Shown here: in pieces, positions 33,626 to 43,773 of the stretch
Layout of the letters: every line of letters begins with the position of its first letter
How positions within the stretch are numbered: the first letter of the stretch is position 1
Origin: an uncultured Ruminococcus sp.
GTDB taxonomy: Bacteria > Bacillota > Clostridia > Oscillospirales > Ruminococcaceae
Length of the DNA: 64,000 nucleotides
Direction: 5' to 3'
NCBI GenBank assembly: GCA_949291125.1
Contig: CASEUJ010000015.1
Span: forward strand, 62,001-126,000
Position numbers and translations under genes: made by a program
The notes under the pieces: generated by a model
Told to the model about the DNA's origin: nothing
The model's input: only the letters and a program-made list of their open reading frames with translations
The model's database searches: none

Positions 33626-35707
33626 TTAGTTCCAACTTGGCGTACCGCCGGCCGCCTCGGTTGCATAATATATCAGGATCCTGAATGCATCCGAAATGGT
33701 GATGCTTCCATCGCCGTCCACATCTGCGGCTCTGCGCTGGGCATCGGTCAGATCGTCGTCGAGTCCGGCGGAGGCTTTTGTATATGCAATAAGCGTATTG
33801 AAAGCGTCTTGTATTGTAATATTTCCGTCGCCGTCGAGGTCGCCGGTAGTAATGCCAGTAAAGATCGTGCCGTCGGCAAAGTGGATGGTGGCTGTGGAGA
33901 GAGCGGAGTTACCGTTATCAATGGTGATGGATTTCCACTGTTCCTCAGTGCCGTCGTAATAGATGTCGGTGAGGGCGTCGCACGAACTGAAAGCATTCGC
34001 TTCGATTGCGATGACATTATTGGGAATTGTGACCGATGTCAGACTCGGACACCAGCCGAACATACTCTCTTCAATGGTTGTGAGGCCGTCTGGCAGCATG
34101 ATAGTATCCAAACGATTACATCCGTTAAATGCATACTTTTTCAGCTCCGTGACGCTGTCGGGAATTGTGATCTCTGTCAGATTATCACAATAGGCAAATG
34201 CATAATAGCCGATTGAAGTAAGTCCGGTGGGGAGATTTACTGTCTGTAGATTCATACAGGTTCTGAACGCTTCATTTCCAATAGAGGTCAGGCTGTCTGG
34301 TAATGTGACTGACGTGATATTTTCGTTGAACATAAATGCATCATCTGCAATCGCCGTAGTTCCATCCGGAACGGCATAGCTTCCTCCCATGCCGGTTGGA
34401 AAATAGATCAGCTCCATTGGTTCGCGGCGGAACAATACGCCGTCGATGTCGTAATATGTCGTGTTTTCCGCTGAAATTGTAAGATTGGTCAGGCTGTCGC
34501 ATCCGCTGAATACCCAATCCCCGATTACAGAGAGTCCGGCGCCGAGCGAAAGACTGGTCAGTCCTGTACAGCCGTTCAATGCGTCATCGCCGATCTGTAC
34601 AACACTGTCAGATAGGGTGAGCGCTGTCAATTCGGTACAATTCGAAAATGAACTCTCGCCGATTGTGGTTACACCGTCTGGAATGTTGTAGGCGCCGGAT
34701 TTCCCGTTGGGATAACGGATCAGCGTTGTCTGTGCCTTGTCATAGAGAACGCCGTCGATACTGCTATATGATGTGTTGTCCTCCGATACGGTGATTGCTG
34801 TCAGCGTACCGCTATAGTCAAGTGCAAACTGATCGATATTTGTGACGCTTGCCGGAATGGTGATTTCGGATAATTCACAACTGTTGAATGCGCCCGTTTC
34901 AATCCGGGTAACACTGTCAGGAATGGTAATGCTTGTCACCGATCTTCCTTCGTCGTAATTCATAAAAGCATACTCCCCGATTACAGTTACGCCATCCGGG
35001 ATTACGACATCGCCCTCACATGCAGTTGCGTCAATAAGCGTTCCATTTAAGACCACAAACGGGTCATGTTCCTGCTGTTGTATCAGCCATGCGGTTTCCA
35101 GGAATGCCCCGTTTTCAATATAGGTATGACTGCCTGCAAGGGAGACATTCTCCAAATTGCTGCAATTCGAGAATGCGCCGCTTCCGATATGAGTTACATT
35201 CTCCGGAATGATAACGCCGGTAATATCCGGATTGCCGTAGAATGCTCCTCCGCTGATTGCAGAAACATTATCCGGAATTGTCACCATACCGCTGCACATT
35301 TTTCCATCTACAACTACGCCATTAACCACGACAAGTGGATCATCGGCGCGCTGTGCCTCAAGCCACGGTGTATTTTCAAAAGCACCGTCGTAAATGGTCG
35401 TGATGCTGTCGGGGATAGTGATTTCCGTCAAGTCAGAGCATTCTAAAAACGCATGGTAGTAGATAGTTGTAACGGGAATTCCATCCACCTCGGATGGAAT
35501 CTCGACCGCCGTCGCCGTATGATCGCAATACGCCACGGCAAGCGTTTCATCCTCTTGCCGGTAAAATGTCAGTGCACCTGCTTCGATGGGTGGATTTTCA
35601 TAGTCATACATCCCGCTTGCTTCCGCGGTCATTCCTGCCATAGGAATTCCTACCGCACAAGCCATCGCCGCACATGCCGCGACTAAAATATGTTTCCAGG
35701 TTTTCAT
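33626..35707 (-). CDS. Secreted leucine-rich-repeat (BspA type) protein with C-terminal dockerin
   Basis: 693 residues. Signal peptide about 1-30 (cut near AEA-SGM). Residues about 65-615 are about 18 copies of the LRR_5/BspA repeat (core pattern 'ITIPDSVTxIGxxAFxxCxxL'), interrupted by short inserts such as NTTYYDIDGVLF and NTSYSSIDGVLY. Residues about 628-693 form a complete type I dockerin: loop 1 GDLDGDGNITIQDAFNTLI and loop 2 ADVDGDGSITISDAFRILI. Both have the calcium-binding D-x-D-G-D pattern and near-identical recognition positions (ITIxDAF). The dockerin predicts attachment to a cohesin-bearing scaffoldin. BspA-type repeats bind proteins or host matrix, so the substrate is unclear. 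RBS AAAGGAG. Monocistronic. Confidence 0.93.
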   Translation of the reverse strand: MKTWKHILVAACAAMACAVGIPMAGMTAEASGMYDYENPPIEAGALTFYRQEDETLAVAYCDHTATAVEIPSEVDGIPVTTIYYHAFLECSDLTEITIPDSITTIYDGAFENTPWLEAQRADDPLVVVNGVVVDGKMCSGMVTIPDNVSAISGGAFYGNPDITGVIIPENVTHIGSGAFSNCSNLENVSLAGSHTYIENGAFLETAWLIQQQEHDPFVVLNGTLIDATACEGDVVIPDGVTVIGEYAFMNYDEGRSVTSITIPDSVTRIETGAFNSCELSEITIPASVTNIDQFALDYSGTLTAITVSEDNTSYSSIDGVLYDKAQTTLIRYPNGKSGAYNIPDGVTTIGESSFSNCTELTALTLSDSVVQIGDDALNGCTGLTSLSLGAGLSVIGDWVFSGCDSLTNLTISAENTTYYDIDGVLFRREPMELIYFPTGMGGSYAVPDGTTAIADDAFMFNENITSVTLPDSLTSIGNEAFRTCMNLQTVNLPTGLTSIGYYAFAYCDNLTEITIPDSVTELKKYAFNGCNRLDTIMLPDGLTTIEESMFGWCPSLTSVTIPNNVIAIEANAFSSCDALTDIYYDGTEEQWKSITIDNGNSALSTATIHFADGTIFTGITTGDLDGDGNITIQDAFNTLIAYTKASAGLDDDLTDAQRRAADVDGDGSITISDAFRILIYYATEAAGGTPSWN

Positions 35708-35763
35708 AGAACCCCAACTCCTTTTTCTGTCTGCAGCACAGACAAATTTAGTAAATATTATTT

Positions 35764-35792
35764 ATTATATCATAAATGCTATAATATGTCAA
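35764..35792 (-). promoter_or_regulatory. Promoter of the dockerin-LRR gene
   Basis: Minus strand: TTGACA (35792-35787), 17-base spacer, extended TGaTATAAT (-10 at 35769-35764). It sits just downstream of the proS terminator. Confidence 0.9.
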
Positions 35793-35801
35793 GCTCTACA
35801 C

Positions 35802-35832
35802 AAAAAACCGGGCGCTTCCAATACGCCCGGTT
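35802..35832 (-). terminator. Intrinsic terminator of proS
   Basis: Minus strand: AACCGGGCG/CGCCCGGTT 9-bp perfect stem followed by TTTTTT. Confidence 0.93.
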
Positions 35833-35902
35833 AAATTCAAATAAATTGTATTCATGGAATACAAGCGATAGACCGGCAGAGGTGGATCAGAATAACCTCT
35901 GA

Positions 35903-37351
35903 TCAATACGCCTTGCCCCAATAGAGCAACTTCTTCGCCGGCTTTCCGCAGCACACGCATACATCGGACAGCTGTTCCTGCTCATCTGGAATACAGCGCG
36001 AACCTACGCCGGTGACTTCCTTCACCCTGTCCTCACATGCCTCATCGCCGCACCACATCGCACGGACAAAGCCGTCGCCGTGTTCCTCAAGCGCCTTTAC
36101 GATCTCGTCCATGGTCGTGCAGTCATAGGTGTGCTGTCTGCGGTTTTCGAGTGCCTTCTGATACATCCGATCGCGCACTTCCTTTAACAGCGCCTTTACC
36201 GTATCGCCAAGGGTTTCGTCCAGCTGTGCGGTCTGCTTTTCACCGCCAACACGCGGAACCAGCACGCACTGACCATTTTCAATATCACGCGGGCCGATTT
36301 CCACGCGCACCGGGATGCCCTGCATCTCACACTGTGCAAATTTCCAACCCGGCGAGTTGTCGCTGTCATCAAGCTTTGCACGGATGCCGGCAGATTTCAG
36401 CTGTGTCAAAAGTTCTTGTGCCTTTTCTAGTACGCCCGGCTTGTGCATTGCCACCGGAACGACCATAACCTGTACCGGTGCCACTGCCGGCGGCAGTACC
36501 AGACCGCTGTCATCGCCATGCGTCATGATGATCGCGCCGATCAGACGCGTGGTCACGCCCCAGCTTGTCTGGTGCGGATGACGGCGCTTGTTTTCCTTAT
36601 CGGTGTATTCAATGTCAAACGCTTTCGCAAATCCATCTCCAAAATAATGCGACGTACCCGCCTGCAACGCCTTTCCGTCATGCATGAGTGCCTCAATACA
36701 ATAGGTGGAAACCGCACCGGCAAACTTATCGCTGTCGGTCTTTTGTCCCTTGATCACTGGCATCGCCAGTTCCTGTTCGCAAAAATCTGCATAGACATTC
36801 AGCATGCGCACGGTTTCTTCCATGGCCTCTTCTGCAGTGGCGTGGATGGTGTGCCCTTCCTGCCAGAGAAATTCGCGTGAACGCAGAAAAGGACGCGTTG
36901 TCTTTTCCCATCGCACGACGCTCACCCACTGGTTATAGAGCTTCGGCAGATCGCGATAGCTGTGGACAATATCGGCATAGTGTTCACAAAACAGCGTTTC
37001 CGAAGTCGGACGGACGCAAAGGCGTTCTTCAAGCTTTTCGCTGCCGCCGTGGGTAACCCATGCTACTTCCGGTGCAAATCCCTCGACGTGATCCTTTTCC
37101 TTCTGAAGTAAGCTTTCCGGAATGAACATCGGCATATTCACATTTTCGTGGCCGGTCTCTTTGAATTTCCGGTCGAGAATCCGCTGCATATTCTCCCAGA
37201 TTGCATAGCCATACGGACGAATGACCATGCATCCCTTGACGCTGGTGTAAGACACCAGTTCTGCCTTTTTCACAACGTCGGTGTACCATTTTGCAAAGTC
37301 CACCTGCATGGATGTGATCTCTTCTACCATTTTCTGATTGTTCTTTGCCAT
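35903..37351 (-). CDS. proS: Prolyl-tRNA synthetase, archaeal/eukaryote-like zinc type
   Basis: 482 residues from ATG 37351 (GGGAGGT upstream); the frame extends to 37549 through the promoter and is not coding there. Class II synthetase with motif 2 [21 protein letters not shown] and motif 3 near the C-terminal part. It lacks the long editing insertion of the E. coli form. The C-terminal zinc domain has cysteines in [11 protein letters not shown] and [12 protein letters not shown] and ends in GKAY with a terminal tyrosine, all typical of the type 3 ProRS found in many Clostridia. Own promoter and terminator. Confidence 0.97.
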   Translation of the reverse strand: MAKNNQKMVEEITSMQVDFAKWYTDVVKKAELVSYTSVKGCMVIRPYGYAIWENMQRILDRKFKETGHENVNMPMFIPESLLQKEKDHVEGFAPEVAWVTHGGSEKLEERLCVRPTSETLFCEHYADIVHSYRDLPKLYNQWVSVVRWEKTTRPFLRSREFLWQEGHTIHATAEEAMEETVRMLNVYADFCEQELAMPVIKGQKTDSDKFAGAVSTYCIEALMHDGKALQAGTSHYFGDGFAKAFDIEYTDKENKRRHPHQTSWGVTTRLIGAIIMTHGDDSGLVLPPAVAPVQVMVVPVAMHKPGVLEKAQELLTQLKSAGIRAKLDDSDNSPGWKFAQCEMQGIPVRVEIGPRDIENGQCVLVPRVGGEKQTAQLDETLGDTVKALLKEVRDRMYQKALENRRQHTYDCTTMDEIVKALEEHGDGFVRAMWCGDEACEDRVKEVTGVGSRCIPDEQEQLSDVCVCCGKPAKKLLYWGKAY

Positions 37352-37388
37352 AAGAACCTCCCATATCATTTTCAATCCTATTGAACAT

Positions 37389-37417
37389 AGTATAGCATAT
37401 TTCCATGGGAATTGCAA
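37389..37417 (-). promoter_or_regulatory. Promoter of proS
   Basis: Minus strand: TTGCAA (37417-37412), 17-base spacer, extended TGcTATACT (-10 at 37394-37389). The leader is about 30 bases, with no T-box. Confidence 0.8.
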
Positions 37418-37472
37418 GAGGAAGTTTCGCGCACAGTGTACTTTTCTCTGTAAATTCTTCCATGTCACACGC

Positions 37473-37501
37473 TTGACAAGACGGGGGAAATATACTATAA
37501 T
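37473..37501 (+). promoter_or_regulatory. Promoter of greA-lysS
   Basis: TTGACA (37473-37478), 17-base spacer, TATAAT (37496-37501); divergent from the proS promoter. Confidence 0.9.
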
Positions 37502-37534
37502 AGACTTAATATCTGCATGAAGGAGTATCATAGC

Positions 37535-38005
37535 ATGGCAAAAAAACAAATTTCAAAGTCCGGTGCAGCAAAGCTGCGGGAAGAGCTGGACTTTCTGGTA
37601 ACCGTTCGCCGTCAGGAAATGGCACAGAAACTGAAAGAAGCACGCGCACAGGGCGACCTGTCCGAGAACGCAGAATATGATGAAGCCAAAAACGAACAAG
37701 CGATCTTAGAAGCACAGATCGCTGAAATCCAGTTTACACTCGATAATTCCGAAGAAGTCGACGATAACGATATCTCGATCGATGAGGTCGGCCTTGGTTC
37801 CACCATCAAGCTGAAAAACTTCCGCACCGGCAAAATTGAAAACTTCCAGATCGTCAGCGTTAATGAAGCGAATTTTGCCGAAGGCAAGATCTCCGATGAA
37901 TCCCCCATCGGGAAGGGCGCAATGAAGAAAAAGGTCGGCGATACCTTCATGATCGAAGCGCCGGTCGGCGAACTGAAATTCGAGATCCTTGAGATCGGAA
38001 AATAA
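37535..38005 (+). CDS. greA: Transcription elongation factor GreA
   Basis: 156 residues, the normal length. It rescues backtracked RNA polymerase by stimulating transcript cleavage. The N-terminal antiparallel coiled coil (about 1-75) has the tip with the conserved acidic pair in [20 protein letters not shown], and the C-terminal FKBP-like domain includes [14 protein letters not shown] (the SPxGxAL-like motif) and FEILEI. ATG 37535 has AAGGAG 9 bases upstream; an ATG six codons earlier overlaps the RBS. lysS follows after 25 bases. Confidence 0.97.
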   Translation: MAKKQISKSGAAKLREELDFLVTVRRQEMAQKLKEARAQGDLSENAEYDEAKNEQAILEAQIAEIQFTLDNSEEVDDNDISIDEVGLGSTIKLKNFRTGKIENFQIVSVNEANFAEGKISDESPIGKGAMKKKVGDTFMIEAPVGELKFEILEIGK

Positions 38006-38030
38006 ATCTGAGCACGAAGAGGTGAAACCA

Positions 38031-39650
38031 ATGTCCAACCAGACCAATCCGCCTGTTGCGGAACAGGAACAGGATCGCAATCAGCTGCGTCAAATTCGGA
38101 TTGAAAAATTACAGCAGCGTCAGGCGGAGGACAACGATCCCTTTGCCATCACAAAGTTTGACGTCACCGCAAAGGCGGCGTCCATCAAGGCATCCTATGA
38201 AGAAACGGAAGCAAAATTCCGGGTCGAGGCTGGCGACGATGACGAGGCATTTCAGGCAAAGCTCGACACGTTGAAGGAACAGTCCATCTCGATAGCCGGA
38301 CGCATTATGAGCTGGCGCGATATGGGACGCGCAAACTTTATCGATGTGCATGACGACACCGACCGCATTCAGGTCTATGTGCGCTCCAACGATGTGGGCA
38401 AGGACTTTTTCAAAAACGACTTCAAACAGTGGGATATCGGCGATATTGTGGGAGTCAAGGGCTTTGTCTTCCGCACAAAAAAAGGTGAGATCTCCATCCA
38501 CGCGCAGGAGATCACCATGCTTTCGAAGTCGCTATTGCCGCTGCCGGAAAAGTGGCATGGACTGAAGGATCAGGATATGCGCTATCGCCAGCGTTATCTG
38601 GATCTGATCGTCAATCCAGAAGTCAAGCAGACTTTTGTCACACGTAGCCAGATCCTGCGTGAGATCCGTGCCTATCTCGATGGCATCGGCTATTTAGAGG
38701 TGGAAACGCCGGTACTATTGCCGCTCCAGATCGCTGCGGCGGCACGGCCGTTTGTGACACATCACAATACGCTGGATATGGATATGTACCTGCGCATTGA
38801 AACCGAACTGAATCTGAAAAAGCTCATTGTCGGCGGCTTTGACCGCGTCTATGAAGTCGGGAGGATCTTCCGAAACGAGGGCATGGATCCGTCCCACAAC
38901 CCGGAATTCACAACCATTGAAATGTATCAGGCATATACCGATTATAAGGGTATGATGGATCTGATCGAAGACATGTACCGTACGCTTGCCAAGAAGATCT
39001 GTGGCAAGGACGTAATCCCGTATCAGGGCACTGACATCCGCCTAGGCGAACCGTGGGAACGCCTGACCATGGTCGAGGCTGTGCAGAAGTATGCCGGCGT
39101 CAACTATTACGACTGGGAAACCGACGCAGATGCCAGAGCCTGTGCCAAGGAAAAGGGCGTTGAGGTTGAAGAGGGCGAACATGCCACAAAGGGGCATGTC
39201 CTGTTGGCATTCTTCGATGCCTTTGTCGAGGAACAGCTCATCCAGCCGACGATCATCTACGACTATCCGGTGGAGAATTCACCGCTTGCAAAGCGTAAGC
39301 CGGAAGAGCCGGCGTTTACCGAACGATTTGAATATTTCATCTATGCAAGAGAGATGGGCAACGCATTCTCCGAACTCAACGACCCGGTCGACCAGCGCGA
39401 ACGCTTTGTCAAGCAGGTCGAGGCGCGCCGCGCACTGGGTGACACCACCGGCGAAGTGGATGAAGATTTCGTGACGGCACTGGAATACGGCATGCCGCCG
39501 ACGGGCGGATTGGGGCTCGGTCTTGATCGTCTGGTCATGCTGCTCACGGACAGTGCGTCCATCCGGGATGTACTGCTGTTCCCGACCATGCGACCGCTGC
39601 CAAAGCTGGGGCAGGATGCATCGGAAGAATCAGAAATATCGGAAGCATAA
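38031..39650 (+). CDS. lysS: Lysyl-tRNA synthetase, class II
   Basis: 539 residues. OB-fold anticodon domain (about 75-185, with ISIAGRIMSWRDMGRANFID), then the class II catalytic core with motif 2 FRNEGMD-SHNPEFT and motif 3 GLGLGLDRLVML. The lysine-site strands differ from the common form: the usual GGAAARPF is AAAARPF after PLQI, and the usual RIAPELYLK or RIATELYLK is RIETELNLK, so the tyrosine that contacts lysine in E. coli LysS is replaced by Asn. ELNDPVDQRERF and EVDEDFVTALEYGMPPTGG are normal. RBS GAGGTG. Same operon as greA. Confidence 0.95.
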   Translation: MSNQTNPPVAEQEQDRNQLRQIRIEKLQQRQAEDNDPFAITKFDVTAKAASIKASYEETEAKFRVEAGDDDEAFQAKLDTLKEQSISIAGRIMSWRDMGRANFIDVHDDTDRIQVYVRSNDVGKDFFKNDFKQWDIGDIVGVKGFVFRTKKGEISIHAQEITMLSKSLLPLPEKWHGLKDQDMRYRQRYLDLIVNPEVKQTFVTRSQILREIRAYLDGIGYLEVETPVLLPLQIAAAARPFVTHHNTLDMDMYLRIETELNLKKLIVGGFDRVYEVGRIFRNEGMDPSHNPEFTTIEMYQAYTDYKGMMDLIEDMYRTLAKKICGKDVIPYQGTDIRLGEPWERLTMVEAVQKYAGVNYYDWETDADARACAKEKGVEVEEGEHATKGHVLLAFFDAFVEEQLIQPTIIYDYPVENSPLAKRKPEEPAFTERFEYFIYAREMGNAFSELNDPVDQRERFVKQVEARRALGDTTGEVDEDFVTALEYGMPPTGGLGLGLDRLVMLLTDSASIRDVLLFPTMRPLPKLGQDASEESEISEA

Positions 39651-39670
39651 TTGGATCATAGAAACAGAAC

Positions 39671-39720
39671 AGGGGGAATCGATGCAGACGGAAGTATTCC
39701 GCCTACCGGTTTCCCTTTTT
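39671..39720 (+). terminator. Probable terminator after lysS
   Basis: AGGGGGAA can pair with TTTCCCTTT around an inner CGGAA-GTA-TTCCG hairpin, followed by TTTTT. The outer stem is imperfect. Confidence 0.5.
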
Positions 39721-39755
39721 CATTATAGCAGGTATGCACGAAAAGTGAGGTCACT

Positions 39756-40757
39756 ATGCAGGAAGAAGAAAAACACCCCATGCATTCGGAAACACCCGGG
39801 TCAGAAGAACCCGGCACACCGCCAAAAAAGAAAAAGGGCAAATCCCTGATCGAAACTATGCGCGAGATCGACGAAAAAGAAGCACAGCGGGAACAAGAGG
39901 CAGAAGAGCGCCGTCAAGCAATCATAGCCGAGCGCGAAAAACGCGAAAAAGAGGAATACGCCAAAAAGATTCAACAGGATCGCATCGAGCTGATGCGCTT
40001 AAAACAGGGCATTATCGAAGAGAGTGAAACTATACGAGAGGAGAAAGAGGAAAAACCGAAACTCTCGTTCTGGAAAAAGATCTCGAACTTTTTTTACCAC
40101 AGTAAATGGTGGCTTTGGATCACAGTATTCATCGTCGGCGTCTTCGCCTATCTATTTATCGATTATATTACGCAGGTGCGCCCGGATATGATCGTCATGG
40201 TGCTAACTGACGACGAAGAGATTCAGCTTCGCACACAGGAGCTGGAAGAATATTTTGAACAATTCACCGATGATGAAAACGGCGATGGCAAGATCCAGGT
40301 GGATATCTATCCCATCCCTGTCAACGATGACATCGGCGTGAACGACTATTACACTGGCGATGCAACCAAGCTCTCCACCCAGATGATGCTCTCAGACTGT
40401 GTGATGGTTCTAACTGATACCAAGGCGAATGCATACATCAACGCAGATGATACACTTGAGGATCTGGAGGCGATCTATCCCGACAACGAGAATGTCCGCG
40501 GAAACGGCTATTATCTGCGCCATACCGATTTTGCCACCAAAATTGGATATCCGGGCAACGTCGACCGCGATCTTTCGATCGGACTGCGCACACCGATCAA
40601 AACATACGACAGTTTAGAAGATATGCAGGAAACCTATGATATCGCGAAAAAGGTCTTAGAACGAATTATGGCAGATCTCGATGGCACAACCGAGCCGGAG
40701 GATATCCCTGCCACAGAAAGTTCTACCGATCCACAATCAGAAACGGAGGCACAGTAA
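39756..40757 (+). CDS. Single-span membrane protein with cytosolic coiled coil, unknown function
   Basis: 333 residues. Residues 1-30 are disordered with a KKKKGK cluster; about 33-98 form a highly charged Glu/Lys/Arg helix; about 117-137 are one membrane span (WWLWITVFIVGVFAYLFIDYI); and about 142-310 form an acidic extracytoplasmic domain with ENGDGKIQVDIYPIPV and repeated VMVLTD strands. This looks like a tethered alpha/beta domain of the kind seen in many clostridial hypothetical proteins. No enzyme motif is visible. The C-terminal 20 residues are Thr/Ser/Glu-rich. RBS GAGGT 6 bases before ATG. nfo begins 3 bases after its stop. Confidence 0.8.
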   Translation: MQEEEKHPMHSETPGSEEPGTPPKKKKGKSLIETMREIDEKEAQREQEAEERRQAIIAEREKREKEEYAKKIQQDRIELMRLKQGIIEESETIREEKEEKPKLSFWKKISNFFYHSKWWLWITVFIVGVFAYLFIDYITQVRPDMIVMVLTDDEEIQLRTQELEEYFEQFTDDENGDGKIQVDIYPIPVNDDIGVNDYYTGDATKLSTQMMLSDCVMVLTDTKANAYINADDTLEDLEAIYPDNENVRGNGYYLRHTDFATKIGYPGNVDRDLSIGLRTPIKTYDSLEDMQETYDIAKKVLERIMADLDGTTEPEDIPATESSTDPQSETEAQ

Positions 40758-40760
40758 GCA

Positions 40761-41594
40761 ATGCTCAGAATTGGAAATCATCTGCCCTCTTCCAAGGGCT
40801 ATCTTGCCATGGCAAAACACGCTGAAAAACTCGGTGCCAATACCTTTGCGTTTTTTACACGCAATCCACGCGGCGGTGCCGCAAAGCCCATCGACGAGTC
40901 GGACATAGAGAAATTCCTATCTTACATTAAAGCACATGATATCAACCGTCTGGTGGCACATGCGCCATATACGATGAATCTCTGTTCGGCAAAGCCAGAG
41001 ATTCGTCAGTTCGGGAAGGATATGCTGCGCGATGACATGCAGCGTATGGAGTATACGCCAAACCAGTATTATAACTTCCACCCTGGCAGCCACACGGGAC
41101 AAGGTGTGGAAGTGGGCATCGAACAAATTGCCGACGCCTTAAATGAAATCCTCACCCCAGAACAGCACACGACTGTGTTATTAGAAACCATGGCAGGCAA
41201 GGGCAGTGAAGTCGGACGCTCGTTTGAAGAACTGCGAGAGATTCTCGACCGCGTCAAGCTGCCTGATAAGATGGGTGTTTGCCTTGATACTTGTCATGTC
41301 TGGGAGGCAGGCTATGACATTGTCGGAGACTTAGACGGTGTACTGGCACAGTTTGATCGCGTGATCGGACTGGATAAACTGTATGCGGTGCATCTCAATG
41401 ACAGTATGAACTCGCGCAGTGCACACAAAGACCGTCATCAAAAGATCGGACAAGGTCATATTGGACTTGATGCCATTGTGAGAGTGATCAATCACCCGGC
41501 ATTAAAGACGCTGCCCTTTATTTTAGAAACGCCGAATGAAGACGAGGGTTATGCCGCAGAGATCGCGATGCTGCGCGCGGCTTATTCCGAATAA
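40761..41594 (+). CDS. nfo: Endonuclease IV (apurinic/apyrimidinic endonuclease)
   Basis: 277 residues, normal length. It cleaves DNA 5' of abasic sites in base-excision repair. The TIM-barrel zinc ligands appear in [36 protein letters not shown] and [25 protein letters not shown] (shown in parts), and [13 protein letters not shown] ends the fold. All the classical AP endonuclease family 2 signatures are intact. RBS GGAGG overlaps the end of the upstream membrane-protein gene. The GH3 gene follows 34 bases later. Confidence 0.97.
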   Translation: MLRIGNHLPSSKGYLAMAKHAEKLGANTFAFFTRNPRGGAAKPIDESDIEKFLSYIKAHDINRLVAHAPYTMNLCSAKPEIRQFGKDMLRDDMQRMEYTPNQYYNFHPGSHTGQGVEVGIEQIADALNEILTPEQHTTVLLETMAGKGSEVGRSFEELREILDRVKLPDKMGVCLDTCHVWEAGYDIVGDLDGVLAQFDRVIGLDKLYAVHLNDSMNSRSAHKDRHQKIGQGHIGLDAIVRVINHPALKTLPFILETPNEDEGYAAEIAMLRAAYSE

Positions 41595-41628
41595 AATGCA
41601 TTTTTTTCAACTTATGGAGGTGACATCT

Positions 41629-43719
41629 ATGAAACCCTATGAAGACCCGACCCGTTCTGCACAGGAACGTGCAGAACTTCTGACGGACATGCTGACTGTC
41701 GAAGAACAGATTGGCCAGCTCAGATACGACGCCGAACCCATCGAACGCCTTGGCATTCCGGCATATAACTGGTGGAATGAGGGTCTGCATGGTCTGGCAC
41801 GCGCCGGCGTTGCCACCATGTTTCCGCAGGCAATCGGGCTTGCCGCCATGTTTGACCCGGAACTGCTGCGGCAGGCGGCAGACATCACCGCCACCGAAGC
41901 ACGCGCTAAATACAATGAAATTTCGAAAAAACACGGGGATCATGATATCTATAAGGGATTGACCCTCTGGTCGCCTAATATCAATATTTTCCGCGATCCG
42001 CGCTGGGGACGGGGCCACGAAACCTATGGTGAAGATCCATTTCTGACCGCCCGGCTAGGCGTCGCCTTTGTTTGGGGGCTACAGGGCGAGGAGAAGATCC
42101 TGAAAACTGCCGCCTGTGCCAAACATCTTGCTGCACACAGCGGCCCGGAGGCCATTCGTCATGGCTTTGATGCCGTCGTCAGCGCCAAAGATCTGGAAGA
42201 AACCTATCTTCCAGCGTTTGAAGCATTGGTAAAAGAAGCTGGCGTGGAAGGCGTTATGGGCGCATATAACAGTATCAACGGCGATCCGGCGTGTGCGAAC
42301 CCCATGCTGCAACAAAAGCTGGCGGAGTGGGGCTTTGACGGCTATTTTGTGTCGGATTGCTGGGCGATCCGGGATTTCCACGAACATCACCATATTACAA
42401 GCCGACCGGAAGAATCGGCGGCCATGGCGCTGAATGCTGGATGTGACCTCAACTGCGGCTGTACCTATCCAAGACTTCTGGCGGCACTTGAAGAGGGACT
42501 TGTGGACAGAGAAACCATCCGCCGCGCTTGTATCCATGTGATGCGAACGCGTATCCGACTCGGTATGTTCGACCGAGAAACACCCTATGACGACATTCCC
42601 TACGAAATCGTCTCTTGTCCGGCACACAAGGCGGTTTCCCGCAAATGTGCGGAAGAATCCATTGTGCTGCTGCACAACAATGGTATTCTGCCGCTGGATC
42701 GGGAAAAGATCCGTACCATTGCTGTGATTGGTCCCAATAGCGACAGCCGCATGGCACTCGAAGGCAACTACTGTGGCACTGCTGACCGGTATGTTACCTT
42801 CCTCGAGGGCATTCAGGATGCCTTTGACGGCAGGGTGCTATACGCGGAAGGATGCCATCTGTTCCAGAACAGTACCTCAAACCTCACCCAACCCGGTGAT
42901 CGATATGCCGAGGCGGTAACGGTAGCAGAACATGCCGACGTGGTTGTCGTTTGTTTGGGACTGGATGCGACGCTGGAAGGCGAAGAAGGCGACACCGGCA
43001 ATGAATTTGCCTCCGGGGACAAGCCAGATCTGAATTTGCCGCGGCCACAGCAGATCCTGATGGAAAAGCTTATGGCGGTGGGAAAGCCCGTGATCGCCGT
43101 GGTTGCCGCTGGTAGTGCGATCCATTTGGCGCAGACACCGGATGCACATCTACATGCGTGGTATCCCGGCTCAGAGGGCGGCCATGCATTGGCATCCATT
43201 CTTTTTGGCGAAATCTCGCCGTCGGGTAAGCTGCCGGTGACATTTTATCGCAGTGCGGACAAGCTTCCGGATTTCACCAATTATGCAATGCAGGGGCGTA
43301 CCTACCGCTATACCGACGAAAATGTCGAGTATCCGTTCGGCTTCGGGCTGACCTATGGCAAGATCGTCTGCACGGATATCACCTATCGCGGTGGAACGGC
43401 GTATGTGACGGCGAAAAATTGTGCCGACCGCATCATTTCCGATGTGATCGAGCTGTATCTCAAAGACAACAGTCCACAGGCAGTTCCACGTCACAGCTTG
43501 TGCGGATTCTTGCGCATAACTCTTGCACCCGGTGAAGAACGGGTTTGTGAGATTCCGATTCCGGCGCAAGCCTTTACAGCAGTAGACGAGGACGGCACGC
43601 GAAAGGTATACGGCACAACATTCACCCTTTTTGCCGGCGTATGCCAGCCGGATGCACAGAGCGAATCGCTCAGTGGCACAACCTGTGTCAGCACACAGAT
43701 TCACGATATCTGTGGATAA
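41629..43719 (+). CDS. Cytosolic glycoside hydrolase family 3 (beta-xylosidase/beta-glucosidase type)
   Basis: 696 residues from ATG 41629 (GGAGGTG 6 bases upstream); an upstream in-frame start at 41536 lies inside nfo. Domains: GH3 N-terminal TIM barrel (about 20-320) with NWWNEGLHGLARAG and FRDPRWGRGHETYGEDP, nucleophile D243 in FVSDCWAI; the C-terminal alpha/beta sandwich (about 350-560); and a fibronectin-III-like domain (about 610-690). The NWWNEGLHG segment is typical of plant-like and bacterial xylan beta-xylosidases. There is no signal peptide, so it should hydrolyse short imported oligosaccharides in the cytoplasm, complementing the secreted GH5. Confidence 0.93.
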   Translation: MKPYEDPTRSAQERAELLTDMLTVEEQIGQLRYDAEPIERLGIPAYNWWNEGLHGLARAGVATMFPQAIGLAAMFDPELLRQAADITATEARAKYNEISKKHGDHDIYKGLTLWSPNINIFRDPRWGRGHETYGEDPFLTARLGVAFVWGLQGEEKILKTAACAKHLAAHSGPEAIRHGFDAVVSAKDLEETYLPAFEALVKEAGVEGVMGAYNSINGDPACANPMLQQKLAEWGFDGYFVSDCWAIRDFHEHHHITSRPEESAAMALNAGCDLNCGCTYPRLLAALEEGLVDRETIRRACIHVMRTRIRLGMFDRETPYDDIPYEIVSCPAHKAVSRKCAEESIVLLHNNGILPLDREKIRTIAVIGPNSDSRMALEGNYCGTADRYVTFLEGIQDAFDGRVLYAEGCHLFQNSTSNLTQPGDRYAEAVTVAEHADVVVVCLGLDATLEGEEGDTGNEFASGDKPDLNLPRPQQILMEKLMAVGKPVIAVVAAGSAIHLAQTPDAHLHAWYPGSEGGHALASILFGEISPSGKLPVTFYRSADKLPDFTNYAMQGRTYRYTDENVEYPFGFGLTYGKIVCTDITYRGGTAYVTAKNCADRIISDVIELYLKDNSPQAVPRHSLCGFLRITLAPGEERVCEIPIPAQAFTAVDEDGTRKVYGTTFTLFAGVCQPDAQSESLSGTTCVSTQIHDICG

Positions 43720-43773
43720 TCGACGCAGGATGGTACAAACTATTGTTACATTATAAAACAGGAGGGATTTCTT

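Noticed and set aside
37352-37549. 66-residue N-terminal extension of proS
   Set aside because: It passes through the proS promoter and the divergent greA promoter; a good RBS precedes 37351.
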